The notes under the pieces are model-generated. The model ran no database searches, was not told the origin of the DNA, and was given only the letters and a program-made list of their open reading frames with translations. A stretch of 64,000 bases of DNA from UBA4207 sp964352405 (lineage in GTDB: Bacteria; Bdellovibrionota; Bacteriovoracia; Bacteriovoracales; Bacteriovoracaceae): positions 13,893 to 77,892 of the forward strand of contig CAYGRY010000004.1 in NCBI GenBank assembly GCA_964352405.1, written 5' to 3'. Both the position numbers and the translations under genes were made by a program. This document shows positions 8,504-16,470 of this stretch, in pieces (the first letter of the stretch is position 1; every line of letters begins with the position of its first letter).

Positions 8504-9632
8504 AGGCGTTTATTAAAGCATCTCCGATTTGATCATACCAGAGCGCATCTGAACACATTCCTAAACTTATTCTAACAGCTCCTCGACCAACATCGTCGGA
8601 AACAGACATAGCCTTGAGTACTTTGCTCGTAACAGGCTCATTATCAGAACAAGCTGAGGAAGTGGTGACATAGATTCCGTTGCTTTCGAGCTCAATTTGA
8701 ACCGCTTGCCCATGAACACCAGGAAGAGAAAGAAAGGATGTACTAGCAAGTCTGGGCGACTCTTCCCCCAAAATAACGATTTTAGGATACTTATCTTTCA
8801 TTCTCTTTTCAAAAGCATCTCTTCTTGCACGAAGAGATTCAAGTTTTTCAATATTTTGATTAAAGGCACTTAGGGCAACTGCTAGGGTCTCATTTCCAAT
8901 ATAGTTTTGAGTTCCCCCACGTCGTCCACGCTCTTGTCCACCACCAATGATCAGTGTTTTAAGATCAGTTGGATCTTTGACTAGCATAATCCCTGTTCCG
9001 GGCATGGCGCCAATTTTATGTCCAGACATGAAAGCAAAATCAGCTCCACATTCAGCAAAATTGAAGGGTGTTTTACCAACGTATTGAGTGGTATCACATA
9101 CAAACGGAACATTGGAATTTTCACAAATTTTTTGAAGTGCTTTGTAAGGTTGAATAACACCTGTTTCATTATTGGCAGCCATGGCACAAACTAAGGCTAT
9201 CTCATTTCCTCTTTCACTCATAAGAGCTTCAAGGTGACCTGTATCAATCTGACCATTTGTTAAAGTTTTTAATACAACTTTTTCAAAACCTTGTTTTGAA
9301 TAATGACAGGCAAGATTAACAACGGCGGCGTGTTCTATGCCAGAAATAACGATTAACGATCGATTGTTTTGAATACCATCACTTAGAAGGTGATAAAAAG
9401 CGTGAGATAAACCTTCTGTTGCACCAGAATTAAAAATGAGTTGTCCTGGTTTTGCGCCTAAAATTTTAGCGCATTCACGACGAGCTTTCTCCATAGCGCC
9501 GTTACATTTTTGGGCAAGAGCGTGAATGGCATTTGGATTTGAATAAGGGCCTTGATTTTCTAACCTTGAAATAATGTAATTTTTTACTTCGTCACAGACT
9601 GAAGCGCTTCCATTGTAATCAGCATAAATCAT
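8472..9632 (-). CDS. IscS/NifS-like cysteine desulfurase
   Basis: This is a class-V PLP aminotransferase-fold enzyme that takes sulfur from cysteine to leave alanine plus an enzyme persulfide. The PLP lysine is in SGHKIGAMPGTG (K206) and the persulfide cysteine is in TTSSACSDNEP (C328); both fall at the same positions as in E. coli IscS. At 386 residues the length is normal. It lies 13 bases after nadA and behind a rhodanese gene, so a role in building the NadA 4Fe-4S cluster is a reasonable inference. No iscU or iscR is adjacent. Confidence 0.92.
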   Translation of the reverse strand: MIYADYNGSASVCDEVKNYIISRLENQGPYSNPNAIHALAQKCNGAMEKARRECAKILGAKPGQLIFNSGATEGLSHAFYHLLSDGIQNNRSLIVISGIEHAAVVNLACHYSKQGFEKVVLKTLTNGQIDTGHLEALMSERGNEIALVCAMAANNETGVIQPYKALQKICENSNVPFVCDTTQYVGKTPFNFAECGADFAFMSGHKIGAMPGTGIMLVKDPTDLKTLIIGGGQERGRRGGTQNYIGNETLAVALSAFNQNIEKLESLRARRDAFEKRMKDKYPKIVILGEESPRLASTSFLSLPGVHGQAVQIELESNGIYVTTSSACSDNEPVTSKVLKAMSVSDDVGRGAVRISLGMCSDALWYDQIGDALINAYEKLSKISAY

Positions 9633-9645
9633 AGCAATCTCTTCA

Positions 9646-10755
9646 TTAGATAATCGAAAGCATTCTTTCTAAAGCAACTAGAGAAGATTTGCTTACGTCA
9701 TCAGGAACTTTAATTACGTTTATTGGCTTATTGTCTTTGATCGCACGGAAAGTGGCAAGGAGCCAGCGAGGTCTTACGCGGTACATAGTAGTGCAAAGAC
9801 ATTGGTAGGGTGATAAAGAAATAATACTCTTGTCTGGATTCTTGGCTTGTAAACGTTTTACTAAATTAATTTCAGTCCCAATCGCAAATTTAGATCCAGG
9901 GGAGGATTTTTGAACTTGTTCAATAATATAAGCAGTTGATCCATTATCATCAGCTGCTTGAACAACATCAAATGAACACTCTGGGTGAACGATGACAGTT
10001 CTATCAGGTTCTTTGGTTTTTAATTGAGTCACTTGATCTTTAGTAAAACCTTGGTGAACAGAGCAGTAGCCGTACCAAAGAATAACTTTTGCTTTCGCAA
10101 TCTTTTCAGGCGTTAAACCACCAAAGCGCATATTGGGATTATAAACAACCATTTCATCTAAGCCGATGCCTAAATCAAAACAAGTGTTTCTGCCTAAATG
10201 TTGATCAGGAAAAAATAAAAGTTTCTCACCTTTATCTAATGCCCAAGTAATAACTTTTTTAGCATTTGATGAAGTGCAGATCGCACCATCGTTATCACCG
10301 ACAAATGCCTTAAGAGTTGCTGCGCAATTGATATACGTGATGGGAATGATTTTTTCAGAAGTACATGACTTCATCCATTCCCAAGATTTATCAATATCAT
10401 CACGATTGGCCATGTCTGCCATAGAGCAACCAGCATTTAAGTCTGGAAGAATAACAGTTTTACCAGTAGTTAAAATATCTGCGGTCTCTGCCATAAAATG
10501 CACACCACAAAAAACAATATAAGGTTTTGAAAGTTTGGCCGCTTCTTTAGCAAGAGCAAGAGAATCGCCCGTAATATCAGCATAGCGAATGACATCATCT
10601 TGTTGATAATGGTGACCAAGCACAACGACACGATCCGATAGTTCCGCTTTAAGCTGATCTAATTCTTTTAAGACGTCTTCATCACTTAAATCTTTTTCAC
10701 TGATTAGTGGTAGGTGAGCGGTCTCTTCAATATTATCTTCAAAAAGATTAATCAT
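9646..10755 (-). CDS. nadA: Quinolinate synthase A
   Basis: NadA condenses iminoaspartate with dihydroxyacetone phosphate to quinolinate in de novo NAD synthesis, using an oxygen-sensitive 4Fe-4S cluster. Family blocks are clear: VVLGHHYQQDDV, GVHFMAETADIL, DLNAGCSMADM, INCAA, GYCSVHQGF, HPECSFDVV, GTEINLVKRL and CLCTTMYR; these include the conserved cluster cysteines. I chose the ATG at 10755 (369 residues) over an upstream in-frame start at 10800, because it overlaps the rhodanese stop as ATGATTAA and follows a GAAGG ribosome site. No nadB or nadC is in the window. Confidence 0.95.
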   Translation of the reverse strand: MINLFEDNIEETAHLPLISEKDLSDEDVLKELDQLKAELSDRVVVLGHHYQQDDVIRYADITGDSLALAKEAAKLSKPYIVFCGVHFMAETADILTTGKTVILPDLNAGCSMADMANRDDIDKSWEWMKSCTSEKIIPITYINCAATLKAFVGDNDGAICTSSNAKKVITWALDKGEKLLFFPDQHLGRNTCFDLGIGLDEMVVYNPNMRFGGLTPEKIAKAKVILWYGYCSVHQGFTKDQVTQLKTKEPDRTVIVHPECSFDVVQAADDNGSTAYIIEQVQKSSPGSKFAIGTEINLVKRLQAKNPDKSIISLSPYQCLCTTMYRVRPRWLLATFRAIKDNKPINVIKVPDDVSKSSLVALERMLSII

Positions 10756-11062
10756 TAACGTCAAAACCTTCGTCCATCCAGGCCATAATTCCGCCTTCAA
10801 GATTAGTTAGGTCACTGTATCCATTATCTTTTAGAAAAATAGCAGCGTTCATTGAACGTTTTCCAGAGCGACATTGAAGAATGAGTGATTTATTTTTTGG
10901 GAGTTCTGCAAATCTTGCTTCTAATTGTGAGAGTGGCAGAAATACCGCTCCATCAATATGGGCTTCATCCCATTCAGCTTGTTCACGAACATCAACAAGG
11001 ACTAAGTTTTCATCTTTTCCAAGCTTGTCGTGCAGCTCGCTTACTTCCATCGATTTGATCAT
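10748..11062 (-). CDS. Single-domain rhodanese (GlpE/PspE-like)
   Basis: This is a 104-residue cytoplasmic rhodanese domain: VDVREQAEWDEAHIDGA, then the active-site loop LQCRSGKRS with the persulfide cysteine, then LEGGIMAWMDEG. Such proteins carry sulfane sulfur. It is first in the run rhodanese, nadA, desulfurase, lipoprotein, and overlaps nadA by 8 bases, so it may pass sulfur from the desulfurase towards cluster assembly (inference). A good AGGAG ribosome site lies at 11069-11073. Confidence 0.92.
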   Translation of the reverse strand: MIKSMEVSELHDKLGKDENLVLVDVREQAEWDEAHIDGAVFLPLSQLEARFAELPKNKSLILQCRSGKRSMNAAIFLKDNGYSDLTNLEGGIMAWMDEGFDVND

Positions 11063-11084
11063 AAAAAACTCCTAATTAAGGGCA

Positions 11085-11113
11085 TTGATATCTATTTTTA
11101 AAACTCGGGTCAA
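11085..11113 (-). promoter_or_regulatory. Sigma-70-like promoter of the rhodanese-nadA operon
   Basis: On the minus strand TTGACC (11108-11113), a 17-base spacer and TATCAA (11085-11090) precede the rhodanese start by about 22 bases. The -35 box matches consensus at 5 of 6 positions and the -10 box at 4 of 6. Confidence 0.55.
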
Positions 11114-11136
11114 TGAGATGATTCATTATGTCGCAT

Positions 11137-11216
11137 TGGGCCAACGCTAAACGTGGGCCTATAGTCGTACTGTCAGTTTATAGGACCAAAATTTTGACTA
11201 ACCGAGAAAGGCCCAC
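11137..11216. repeat. TGGGCC repeats and 8-bp inverted repeat upstream of parA
   Basis: TGGGCC occurs at 11137-11142 and 11154-11159 as a direct repeat, and inverted at 11210-11215. GTGGGCCT (11153-11160) and AGGCCCAC (11209-11216) form a perfect 8-bp inverted repeat. The downstream arm lies in the spacer of the parA promoter, just before the -10 box, where an operator would act. The binding protein is unknown; ParA or ParB autoregulation is one option. Confidence 0.45.
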
Positions 11217-11222
11217 TACAAT
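11194..11222 (+). promoter_or_regulatory. Strong sigma-70-like promoter of parAB
   Basis: TTGACT (11194-11199), a 17-base spacer and TACAAT (11217-11222) give 5 of 6 matches in each box at optimal spacing. Transcription would begin near 11229, leaving a leader of about 67 bases before the parA ATG. Confidence 0.75.
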
Positions 11223-11249
11223 TTTTAGGAGCTTACACTTTTTTCGTTT

Positions 11250-11283
11250 CAGGTAGCTCATGGATGCAATGAGTTAAAACCTG
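11250..11283 (+). promoter_or_regulatory. Leader hairpin just before the parA ribosome site
   Basis: In the parA leader, CAGGT/ACCTG (11250-11254, 11279-11283) encloses GCTCAT/ATGAGT (11256-11261, 11269-11274; one G-U pair). It ends 3 bases before AGGAG (11286-11290), so it may modulate ribosome access. Confidence 0.4.
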
Positions 11284-11295
11284 TTAGGAGTGATC

Positions 11296-12072
11296 ATGGA
11301 TGTCATCACTGTTGCCAATAATAAAGGCGGCGTTGGTAAAACAATGCAGTGCTATCAATTAGCCTGTCACCTGGCCAATAATGGTCGAAAGGTTCTTGTG
11401 ATCGATCTAGATTCACAAGCGAACCTGAGTTCTACTTTTGGAGTGCAAATCAAGCGAACCTTGATTCCTGAGTGGCTCATCGGTGACGTCGAAGCTGAAG
11501 AAGTGATTGTTGCTTCGGCCGGCGAAGAAGAATTTCATCACAATATCTCTCTCATTCCTTCAAGTCGCCATCTTGCGAACCTTGCAAAGCTTTTAATTCT
11601 TTCTGAGAATGAAGTTAGAAAGAATGCGGGAAGAAAAGAGCGTCTATTAAAAAAACGCCTCGAAAAAATCACTGATCATTTTGACTATGTTGTTATCGAT
11701 ACTCCGCCAATGCTTGGTGACGAATTGATTATGGCACTTGTAGCCTCTGACAGAATTCTTATTCCCACTCAAGCTCAAGATTACAGTATCGATGGTCTAG
11801 AAGAGTTAATGGATACTTTTGAAATTATCCGCGAAACAGAAAATCCAAAGCTAGAATTTTCAATCATTCCTTCAATGGTTAATGCCAGAAGAAAAATTGA
11901 AAAACAAAGACTTGGTGAATTAGCTAGCTCATTCCATATTACATCTCCAGTTAGAAATCTTGTGGATATGCAGGAATCAATTTCAACAAAGAAACCGATC
12001 TTCATGCTTGGAGCTAAAAGCCAGGGCAAAAAAGATTACGAAGCTCTATGGGCTTCACTTAACTTGCAATAA
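11296..12072 (+). CDS. parA: ParA-family partition ATPase
   Basis: This is a cytoplasmic ParA/Soj-type ATPase of 258 residues. The deviant Walker A box is NNKGGVGKT near the N-terminus, then LVIDLDSQANLS, and Walker B is YVVIDTPPMLGDE. ParA pulls ParB-bound DNA during segregation. I placed the start at the ATG at 11296, five bases after AGGAG, rather than at the in-frame GTG at 11290, which overlaps that ribosome site. parB follows 17 bases later. No oriC-type neighbours (gidAB, dnaA) or parS consensus are visible, so I cannot tell whether this is the main chromosomal system. Confidence 0.9.
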   Translation: MDVITVANNKGGVGKTMQCYQLACHLANNGRKVLVIDLDSQANLSSTFGVQIKRTLIPEWLIGDVEAEEVIVASAGEEEFHHNISLIPSSRHLANLAKLLILSENEVRKNAGRKERLLKKRLEKITDHFDYVVIDTPPMLGDELIMALVASDRILIPTQAQDYSIDGLEELMDTFEIIRETENPKLEFSIIPSMVNARRKIEKQRLGELASSFHITSPVRNLVDMQESISTKKPIFMLGAKSQGKKDYEALWASLNLQ

Positions 12073-12089
12073 AGAGAGAGGCTACTAGC

Positions 12090-12971
12090 ATGACTAAGAA
12101 GTTTGCTGCGCGAGTTACAAAAAAAGACCGTCAAACAATCAATATGTCTGATCGCTTTGAGTCAGACCTAATGAAGCGTCTTGAGGATAACCACCTGTTA
12201 CAAGGTGCTCGTCTTGAAGAGCTTCGCCTTAAAGATATTATTGTTAAGGATCAAGTTCGTACAAAATTTAATGATTCATCGCTAAGAGAGCTTGCGGCGA
12301 ACATTAAAGAAAACGGCCTGATTCAACCACTTGTTGTTCACCGTGAAGGTGACCGTTTCGTCTTGATCTGTGGTGAGAGACGTTTCCGTGCCATGAGCTC
12401 AATTCCATTTGAAAAAGCACCATGCTTTATCTTGGAAGAGAAGACTCATGAAGAGCTGATGGCAATTCAGTTTTCAGAAAACTCATCACGTGAAGCGCTA
12501 CACTTCATTGATAAAGCCGATGGTATTTTGAATTATCAAAAAGCAACCAAGGCGAGTGAGAGAAAAATCACGGCTGCTCTTGGTATTTCGAAGTCTGAAG
12601 TTCATCGCTCTCTACTCATTGCTAAGATGGCCCGCGATATTAAGGAAGCGGCCAAGCAGCATAATACGGAGAAGTACGTACTTCTTGAGTACGATGCCCT
12701 TGATCGTGGTGCTTTAAAAGATAACGTCAAAAAACAAATTCTTGAGGGATCACTGACAAAACGTGCTCAACTCAAGAGAGTCGTTAGAAGTGGTGGAGTC
12801 GTTAAAGCTGGTAAAAAAGCGAGAAAGAGCCCAGAACTTCCAAAAGGACTTACAGCTAATGCCTTCCTTAAGGTGATGAACGCTAAGTCTAAGGATATGG
12901 AGCTGGATGATGCTACTAAGTTAGCGATTAAACGTCTGTTAGAAGAAACTAAGGATCTGGTTGATATGTAA
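12090..12971 (+). CDS. parB: ParB-family partition protein
   Basis: This is a 293-residue ParB/Spo0J-type protein. The N-terminal nuclease/CTPase-like box carries IKENGLIQPLVV and GERRFRAM, where ParB proteins bind CTP. The following ENSSREALHFIDKADGIL region leads to a helix-turn-helix (ALGISKSEVHRSLLIAKMA). The basic C-terminal stretch (KAGKKARKSPELPKG) precedes a short helical end that would dimerise. It is co-transcribed with parA and closed by a strong terminator. The DNA site it recognises is not evident in this window. Confidence 0.88.
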   Translation: MTKKFAARVTKKDRQTINMSDRFESDLMKRLEDNHLLQGARLEELRLKDIIVKDQVRTKFNDSSLRELAANIKENGLIQPLVVHREGDRFVLICGERRFRAMSSIPFEKAPCFILEEKTHEELMAIQFSENSSREALHFIDKADGILNYQKATKASERKITAALGISKSEVHRSLLIAKMARDIKEAAKQHNTEKYVLLEYDALDRGALKDNVKKQILEGSLTKRAQLKRVVRSGGVVKAGKKARKSPELPKGLTANAFLKVMNAKSKDMELDDATKLAIKRLLEETKDLVDM

Positions 12972-12997
12972 GTCCCAGATTTTATGTGTGCTGTGCT

Positions 12998-13036
12998 AAA
13001 CCCCGGATCCTCCTAGAATGGGAAGGCCGGGGTTTT
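12998..13036 (+). terminator. Intrinsic terminator after parB
   Basis: AAACCCCGG (12998-13006) pairs with CCGGGGTTT (13027-13035), followed by a short T run. This is a strong GC-rich stem 26 bases after the parB stop. Confidence 0.85.
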
Positions 13037-13054
13037 GTCGTTTCATAGGGGCAA

Positions 13055-13083
13055 TTTTGGCACCACTCTTGCTTATATATAAT
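13055..13083 (+). promoter_or_regulatory. Probable promoter of the exported protein at 13126
   Basis: A perfect TATAAT lies at 13078-13083. The -35 is poor: TTGGCA at 13057-13062 gives a 15-base spacer, and TTTTGG at 13055 gives 17. Transcription would start near 13090. Confidence 0.45.
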
Positions 13084-13125
13084 AGAGAGAGATCATTAGA
13101 TTATGAATTAATAAGGGGTTAGCTG

Positions 13126-13947
13126 ATGAAACTGGTTGCCTATTGCCACCAGATTATACGAAGAAGTTTTGACGACTGTCTAAGTCTTCGACACTTCGTA
13201 TGCGCACTCAGCGTGCTTGGAGCCTTAATGGCACCATGTAATTCAGTTTATGCCCAAAGAGCACCATCAAGAGCTCCAGCTAACTTTGTACCAGATGATC
13301 AAATTGAGCCACTTCCACTAGAACAACGCCTATGGATTCAAGATATTCTTATTGATGATGATGCCGGAGTTCTAAATGCCGTTCGTAGTAACTTCGAGGT
13401 TTGGCAGCAAAAAGAAGAATACGTTAGACGTTGGAAAGTAGAAGCCGTTGGGCCTTTAGCGACTCCAACTCAACAACAAAAGAAAGATTACTTAATGAAG
13501 CAACTTCTTCGTTACGCTGATAAAAGAATATCAGGCGAGATTAAACAGGCTGAGGAAGGTTCAACTTTTCATAATATCGGACAAGTTGAAAAAGCCCTTT
13601 CTCCAAAAGTTGAAGCTAAGATTTCATCAAATATTAAAGTTAAAGTCAGAGCCAAAGTTCTAAGAGGAGAAGCCATTATTCTTCTTAATAATCCATGGAT
13701 TGATAACTCAATCACGGTAAAATTGAACGGTCGTGTAAACGTTCACATGGAAAAGAATCTTGAAGACTTTGGCGTACGAACGGCAGTTGATTTTGATGTA
13801 AGAGACGGCATCTATGTCGCTAGAGTTGAAAAGCCACTAACAGAAGAAATTACGGCCAGAATTAGCGCAACGCAAGATATGGGCGATGCTCCATTTACAG
13901 GTGATTCTGATTCACGCATCGAATTATCTTATACTCGCGGATTCTAA
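13126..13947 (+). CDS. Exported protein of unknown function
   Basis: No family is recognised. The N-terminus has an unusually long charged region (~20 residues) before a hydrophobic signal core, with a likely cleavage after SVYAQ (residue ~44). The mature protein has an Arg/Pro start, a helical middle (residues ~90-150) and a strand-rich C-terminal half with alternating valine/lysine patterns (SNIKVKVRAKVL, DNSITVKLNGRVNVHM). This could be a beta-sandwich or small barrel in the periplasm or outer membrane. It has its own promoter and stands between parB and glutamate dehydrogenase. Confidence 0.75.
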   Translation: MKLVAYCHQIIRRSFDDCLSLRHFVCALSVLGALMAPCNSVYAQRAPSRAPANFVPDDQIEPLPLEQRLWIQDILIDDDAGVLNAVRSNFEVWQQKEEYVRRWKVEAVGPLATPTQQQKKDYLMKQLLRYADKRISGEIKQAEEGSTFHNIGQVEKALSPKVEAKISSNIKVKVRAKVLRGEAIILLNNPWIDNSITVKLNGRVNVHMEKNLEDFGVRTAVDFDVRDGIYVARVEKPLTEEITARISATQDMGDAPFTGDSDSRIELSYTRGF

Positions 13948-14001
13948 ATCGCCTAAATACCTAAAAAAAACGTTATCAATTTAAGGCTGCAGGAGTAGTT
14001 T

Positions 14002-14049
14002 ATGTTGCAAATACATAATGGAGATTCCTATGGCCGATGGTCTATTTGA
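14002..14049 (+). CDS. Possible 15-codon leader ORF overlapping the gdhA start
   Basis: ATG at 14002 has a better ribosome site (AGGAG, 13991-13995, 6-base spacing) than gdhA itself. It encodes 15 residues, ending at the TGA at 14047-14049, which lies 17 bases inside gdhA in another frame. It could tune gdhA translation by reinitiation. No amino-acid run typical of attenuation is present. Confidence 0.35.
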   Translation: MLQIHNGDSYGRWSI

Positions 14050-15295
14050 TAGTCCTCTTTTTAAAGATGCTTTTGAACAACTCGAAGATGCTGCAAATAT
14101 TATGGGTCTAGATCCAAACATTGCAGAACGTTTGAAATATCCAAAACGTGCTTTGCAAGTTGCAGTTCCTATTCGTCTTGATGACGGAACAGTAAAAACT
14201 TTTATGGGTTATAGAGTTCAACATAATATGACTCTTGGACCAGGAAAGGGCGGTATTCGCTTTCACCCACATGTTGATTTATCAGAAACTGCCGCACTCG
14301 CTATGCTTATGACTTTTAAGTGTGCCCTCGTTGGTCTTCCTCTTGGTGGAGCAAAAGGTGGTATCTGTGTTGATCCTAATGAATTATCACGTCAAGAACT
14401 TCAGTCATTAACTCGCCGTTATGCTACAGAAATTTCTATGATCGTTGGACCAAATATTGATATCCCTGCTCCAGATATTGGAACTGATGGACAGACGATG
14501 GCTTGGTTCATGGATACATACTCTCAATTAAAAGGTTACACCGTTCCTGGCGTTGTGACTGGTAAGCCGATCGCTGTTGGTGGATCTTTAGGTCGTGCGG
14601 AAGCTACAGGTAAAGGTGTTGCTTACTGTATTAACTTTGCTGCCCAAAAACTTGGAATGACAATTGATTCAAAAACAACAGTCGCCATTCACGGTTTTGG
14701 TAAAGTTGGTATTCCAGCGGCTGAAGATCTTCGTGCTCAAGGTGCAAAAATTGTTGCAGTCTCTGACGTTTCAGGTGCAATTTATAATAAAGATGGAATT
14801 GATCTTGATGCTGCTATTAATTGGGTTAAAGGGCGTAAGTATCTAAAGGATATGCCTGGAGTTCAAAATATCACAAATGAAGACTTGTTAGCTTTAGATG
14901 TGGATATCCTTATTCCAGCGGCGATTGATGGTGTAATCACTAAAGATAACTGCAGAAACGTTAAAGCTAAAATTATTGCTGAAGGTGCCAACGGCCCGAC
15001 AACAAGAGAAGCTATTAAGCACTTAACTGAGCAAGGCTCTTTTATCATTCCAGATATTCTCTGTAATGCTGGTGGTGTGATTGTTTCTTACTTTGAATGG
15101 GTTCAAGGACTTCAAAACTTCTTTTGGAGTCTTGAGGAAATTAATAGCAAAATGCACGCTATCTTAAGAGAAGCCTTCGATAATGTTGTTGTTGCTGCTG
15201 ATACGTACAATGTTGATATGAAAAGAGCTGCCCTAATCGGCGCTCTAAGAAGACTTGAAAAAGCTATGCGTCTTCGTGGTCTTTTCCCTTCTTAA
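14030..15295 (+). CDS. gdhA: Glutamate dehydrogenase (Glu/Leu/Phe/Val dehydrogenase family)
   Basis: This enzyme reversibly deaminates glutamate to 2-oxoglutarate and ammonia. Visible blocks: the substrate-site GPGKGGIRFHP, the catalytic-lysine segment PLGGAKGGI, GPNIDIPAPDIGTD, the nucleotide-binding GFGKVG, and PAAIDGVI followed by ADGANGP-like AEGANGPTT. A hexameric cytosolic enzyme of ~420 residues is expected. I chose the ATG at 14030 (GGAG at 14020-14023) over the in-frame ATG at 14018. Coenzyme preference cannot be fixed by eye. A strong terminator follows. Leucine dehydrogenase is less likely because it is shorter (~360 residues). Confidence 0.92.
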   Translation: MADGLFDSPLFKDAFEQLEDAANIMGLDPNIAERLKYPKRALQVAVPIRLDDGTVKTFMGYRVQHNMTLGPGKGGIRFHPHVDLSETAALAMLMTFKCALVGLPLGGAKGGICVDPNELSRQELQSLTRRYATEISMIVGPNIDIPAPDIGTDGQTMAWFMDTYSQLKGYTVPGVVTGKPIAVGGSLGRAEATGKGVAYCINFAAQKLGMTIDSKTTVAIHGFGKVGIPAAEDLRAQGAKIVAVSDVSGAIYNKDGIDLDAAINWVKGRKYLKDMPGVQNITNEDLLALDVDILIPAAIDGVITKDNCRNVKAKIIAEGANGPTTREAIKHLTEQGSFIIPDILCNAGGVIVSYFEWVQGLQNFFWSLEEINSKMHAILREAFDNVVVAADTYNVDMKRAALIGALRRLEKAMRLRGLFPS

Positions 15296-15307
15296 TAAGT
15301 CTTAAAT

Positions 15308-15340
15308 ACCTGGGTCTTCTTTACTTAGACCCAGGTTTTG
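15308..15340 (+). terminator. Intrinsic terminator after gdhA
   Basis: ACCTGGGTCT (15308-15317) and AGACCCAGGT (15327-15336) form a perfect 10-bp stem with a 9-nt loop, then TTTTG. Confidence 0.9.
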
Positions 15341-15373
15341 TCTTTAAGCTTCATTTGTTGTTATCATTTATCC

Positions 15374-15853
15374 ATGAAGTTCATTTTTTTGATTTTCTTT
15401 ATTCAATTCGCTTATGCCGCCGTTCTTAAAAATGATGTCGGTGTTCAAAAACGTAAATCATTTTCCATTAAAGAAGCTTGCGAAAAATCAGGGCTTAAAG
15501 ATAACTTACTGGTTGATGTCATCAATTCATCCACACTTGATTGTATGGGACGAGAATTATCGATTAGAAGTTTTTGTCAAAAAGTTGATGGCGGCGGCTG
15601 GCAATTACTTAGAGGTTTTGCTTCAAAGTCGAAGTCACAGGTCTACTGTGAATATGGAGAAACTGTTTCTTTGTCATTAAGCTGCGATGAAGAACATTAT
15701 AATTATTGTCAAAACCCGAAAAAAGGCTGTGATGAACTTCGTGAAGTCTTTGCCATGACATTAAATTTAATGCACTCGTCTTTAACGGGTCGACCTAAAA
15801 ATCTAAATTGCTATTACTCCATTACTGATCCGCTTCTTCCAACATCACTTTAA
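15374..15853 (+). CDS. Small secreted protein with eight cysteines
   Basis: No family is recognised. I place the start at ATG 15374 because it opens a classic signal peptide (MKFIFLIFFIQFAYA, cut before AVLKN); the longer in-frame start at 15338 lies in the gdhA terminator. The mature ~144 residues contain eight cysteines (for example KEACEK, LDCMG, SFCQK, VYCEY), an even number that suits disulfide bonds in the periplasm or outside the cell. It stands alone between a terminator and the ComM-like gene. Confidence 0.7.
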   Translation: MKFIFLIFFIQFAYAAVLKNDVGVQKRKSFSIKEACEKSGLKDNLLVDVINSSTLDCMGRELSIRSFCQKVDGGGWQLLRGFASKSKSQVYCEYGETVSLSLSCDEEHYNYCQNPKKGCDELREVFAMTLNLMHSSLTGRPKNLNCYYSITDPLLPTSL

Positions 15854-15915
15854 TTTCCATCGTTTATTCTTAAAAAGATGAATCCAGTATTGCTTTAATA
15901 GGCGTGGAGGTTCTT

Positions 15916-16470
15916 ATGATGGGGACAAGTTTATATGGGATTATTCCTATTGGTAAAAGAATTAAGATCGTTGAAGTTTTTGGATATTCCACTAAAGGAA
16001 TTCCTGGTCTTGAAATTATAGGTCTAAAAAACTTATCTAGGACAATGAAAGAGAAATTTGTCTTCATTGGAAAAACTAAGAACATTTCCATTCCTCTTAA
16101 GCGTTATGTGCTTTGTGTTGAAAATGGCTTGGACGCTGAAAAAATATCAGAAGAAGAGCTTCGAAATCTTGAACTTCCTTTGCTGTTACTTTATTGGACT
16201 TTGGCCGGAGTTATTCAAATAGGAAATTTATCTGATTGCTATGCGAGTGGGAGAGTCGACCCTAATGGAAGAATCGATTGTTATACATATTCACCTGAAG
16301 TTTTAGAATGGCTAGCTTCAAAAGGGGAAAGATCACCTCTGAGACTATTACTTACTAAAAGTATTTCAGCTCCAAAACATCTCTATGCATTACCAATAGA
16401 AGAAGTGATGGAACCGCTTTACCGATTAGATGGACAGAGTTCTAGCGAGCTCGAGATGACCTGGAGCTGA
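15916..16470 (+). CDS. Stand-alone ComM/YifB N-terminal domain protein
   Basis: The 184 residues resemble only the N-terminal (Lon-S5-like) domain of the ComM/YifB Mg-chelatase-like family: the opening LYGIIPIGKRIKIVEV, then STKGIPGLEIIGLKNLSRTMKEK corresponds to the family's ..GLP.F.IVGLPD.AVKE..ERV. The LELPLLLLYWTLAGVIQI and ASGRVDPNGRI segments match the DLPIALGLL and GEL.LDG.L blocks. The AAA+ ATPase and C-terminal domains of ComM, a branch-migration helicase used in transformation, are missing. GGAGG at 15906-15910 supports the ATG at 15916. The 3' end overlaps pfkA by 45 bases. The domain assignment is by pattern only. Confidence 0.6.
   Translation: MMGTSLYGIIPIGKRIKIVEVFGYSTKGIPGLEIIGLKNLSRTMKEKFVFIGKTKNISIPLKRYVLCVENGLDAEKISEEELRNLELPLLLLYWTLAGVIQIGNLSDCYASGRVDPNGRIDCYTYSPEVLEWLASKGERSPLRLLLTKSISAPKHLYALPIEEVMEPLYRLDGQSSSELEMTWS

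Noticed and set aside
11296..12971. parAB as a sign of an integrated plasmid or prophage
   Set aside because: Neighbours are housekeeping genes, there is no integrase, repeat boundary, replication gene or att-like duplication, and base composition looks like the surroundings.
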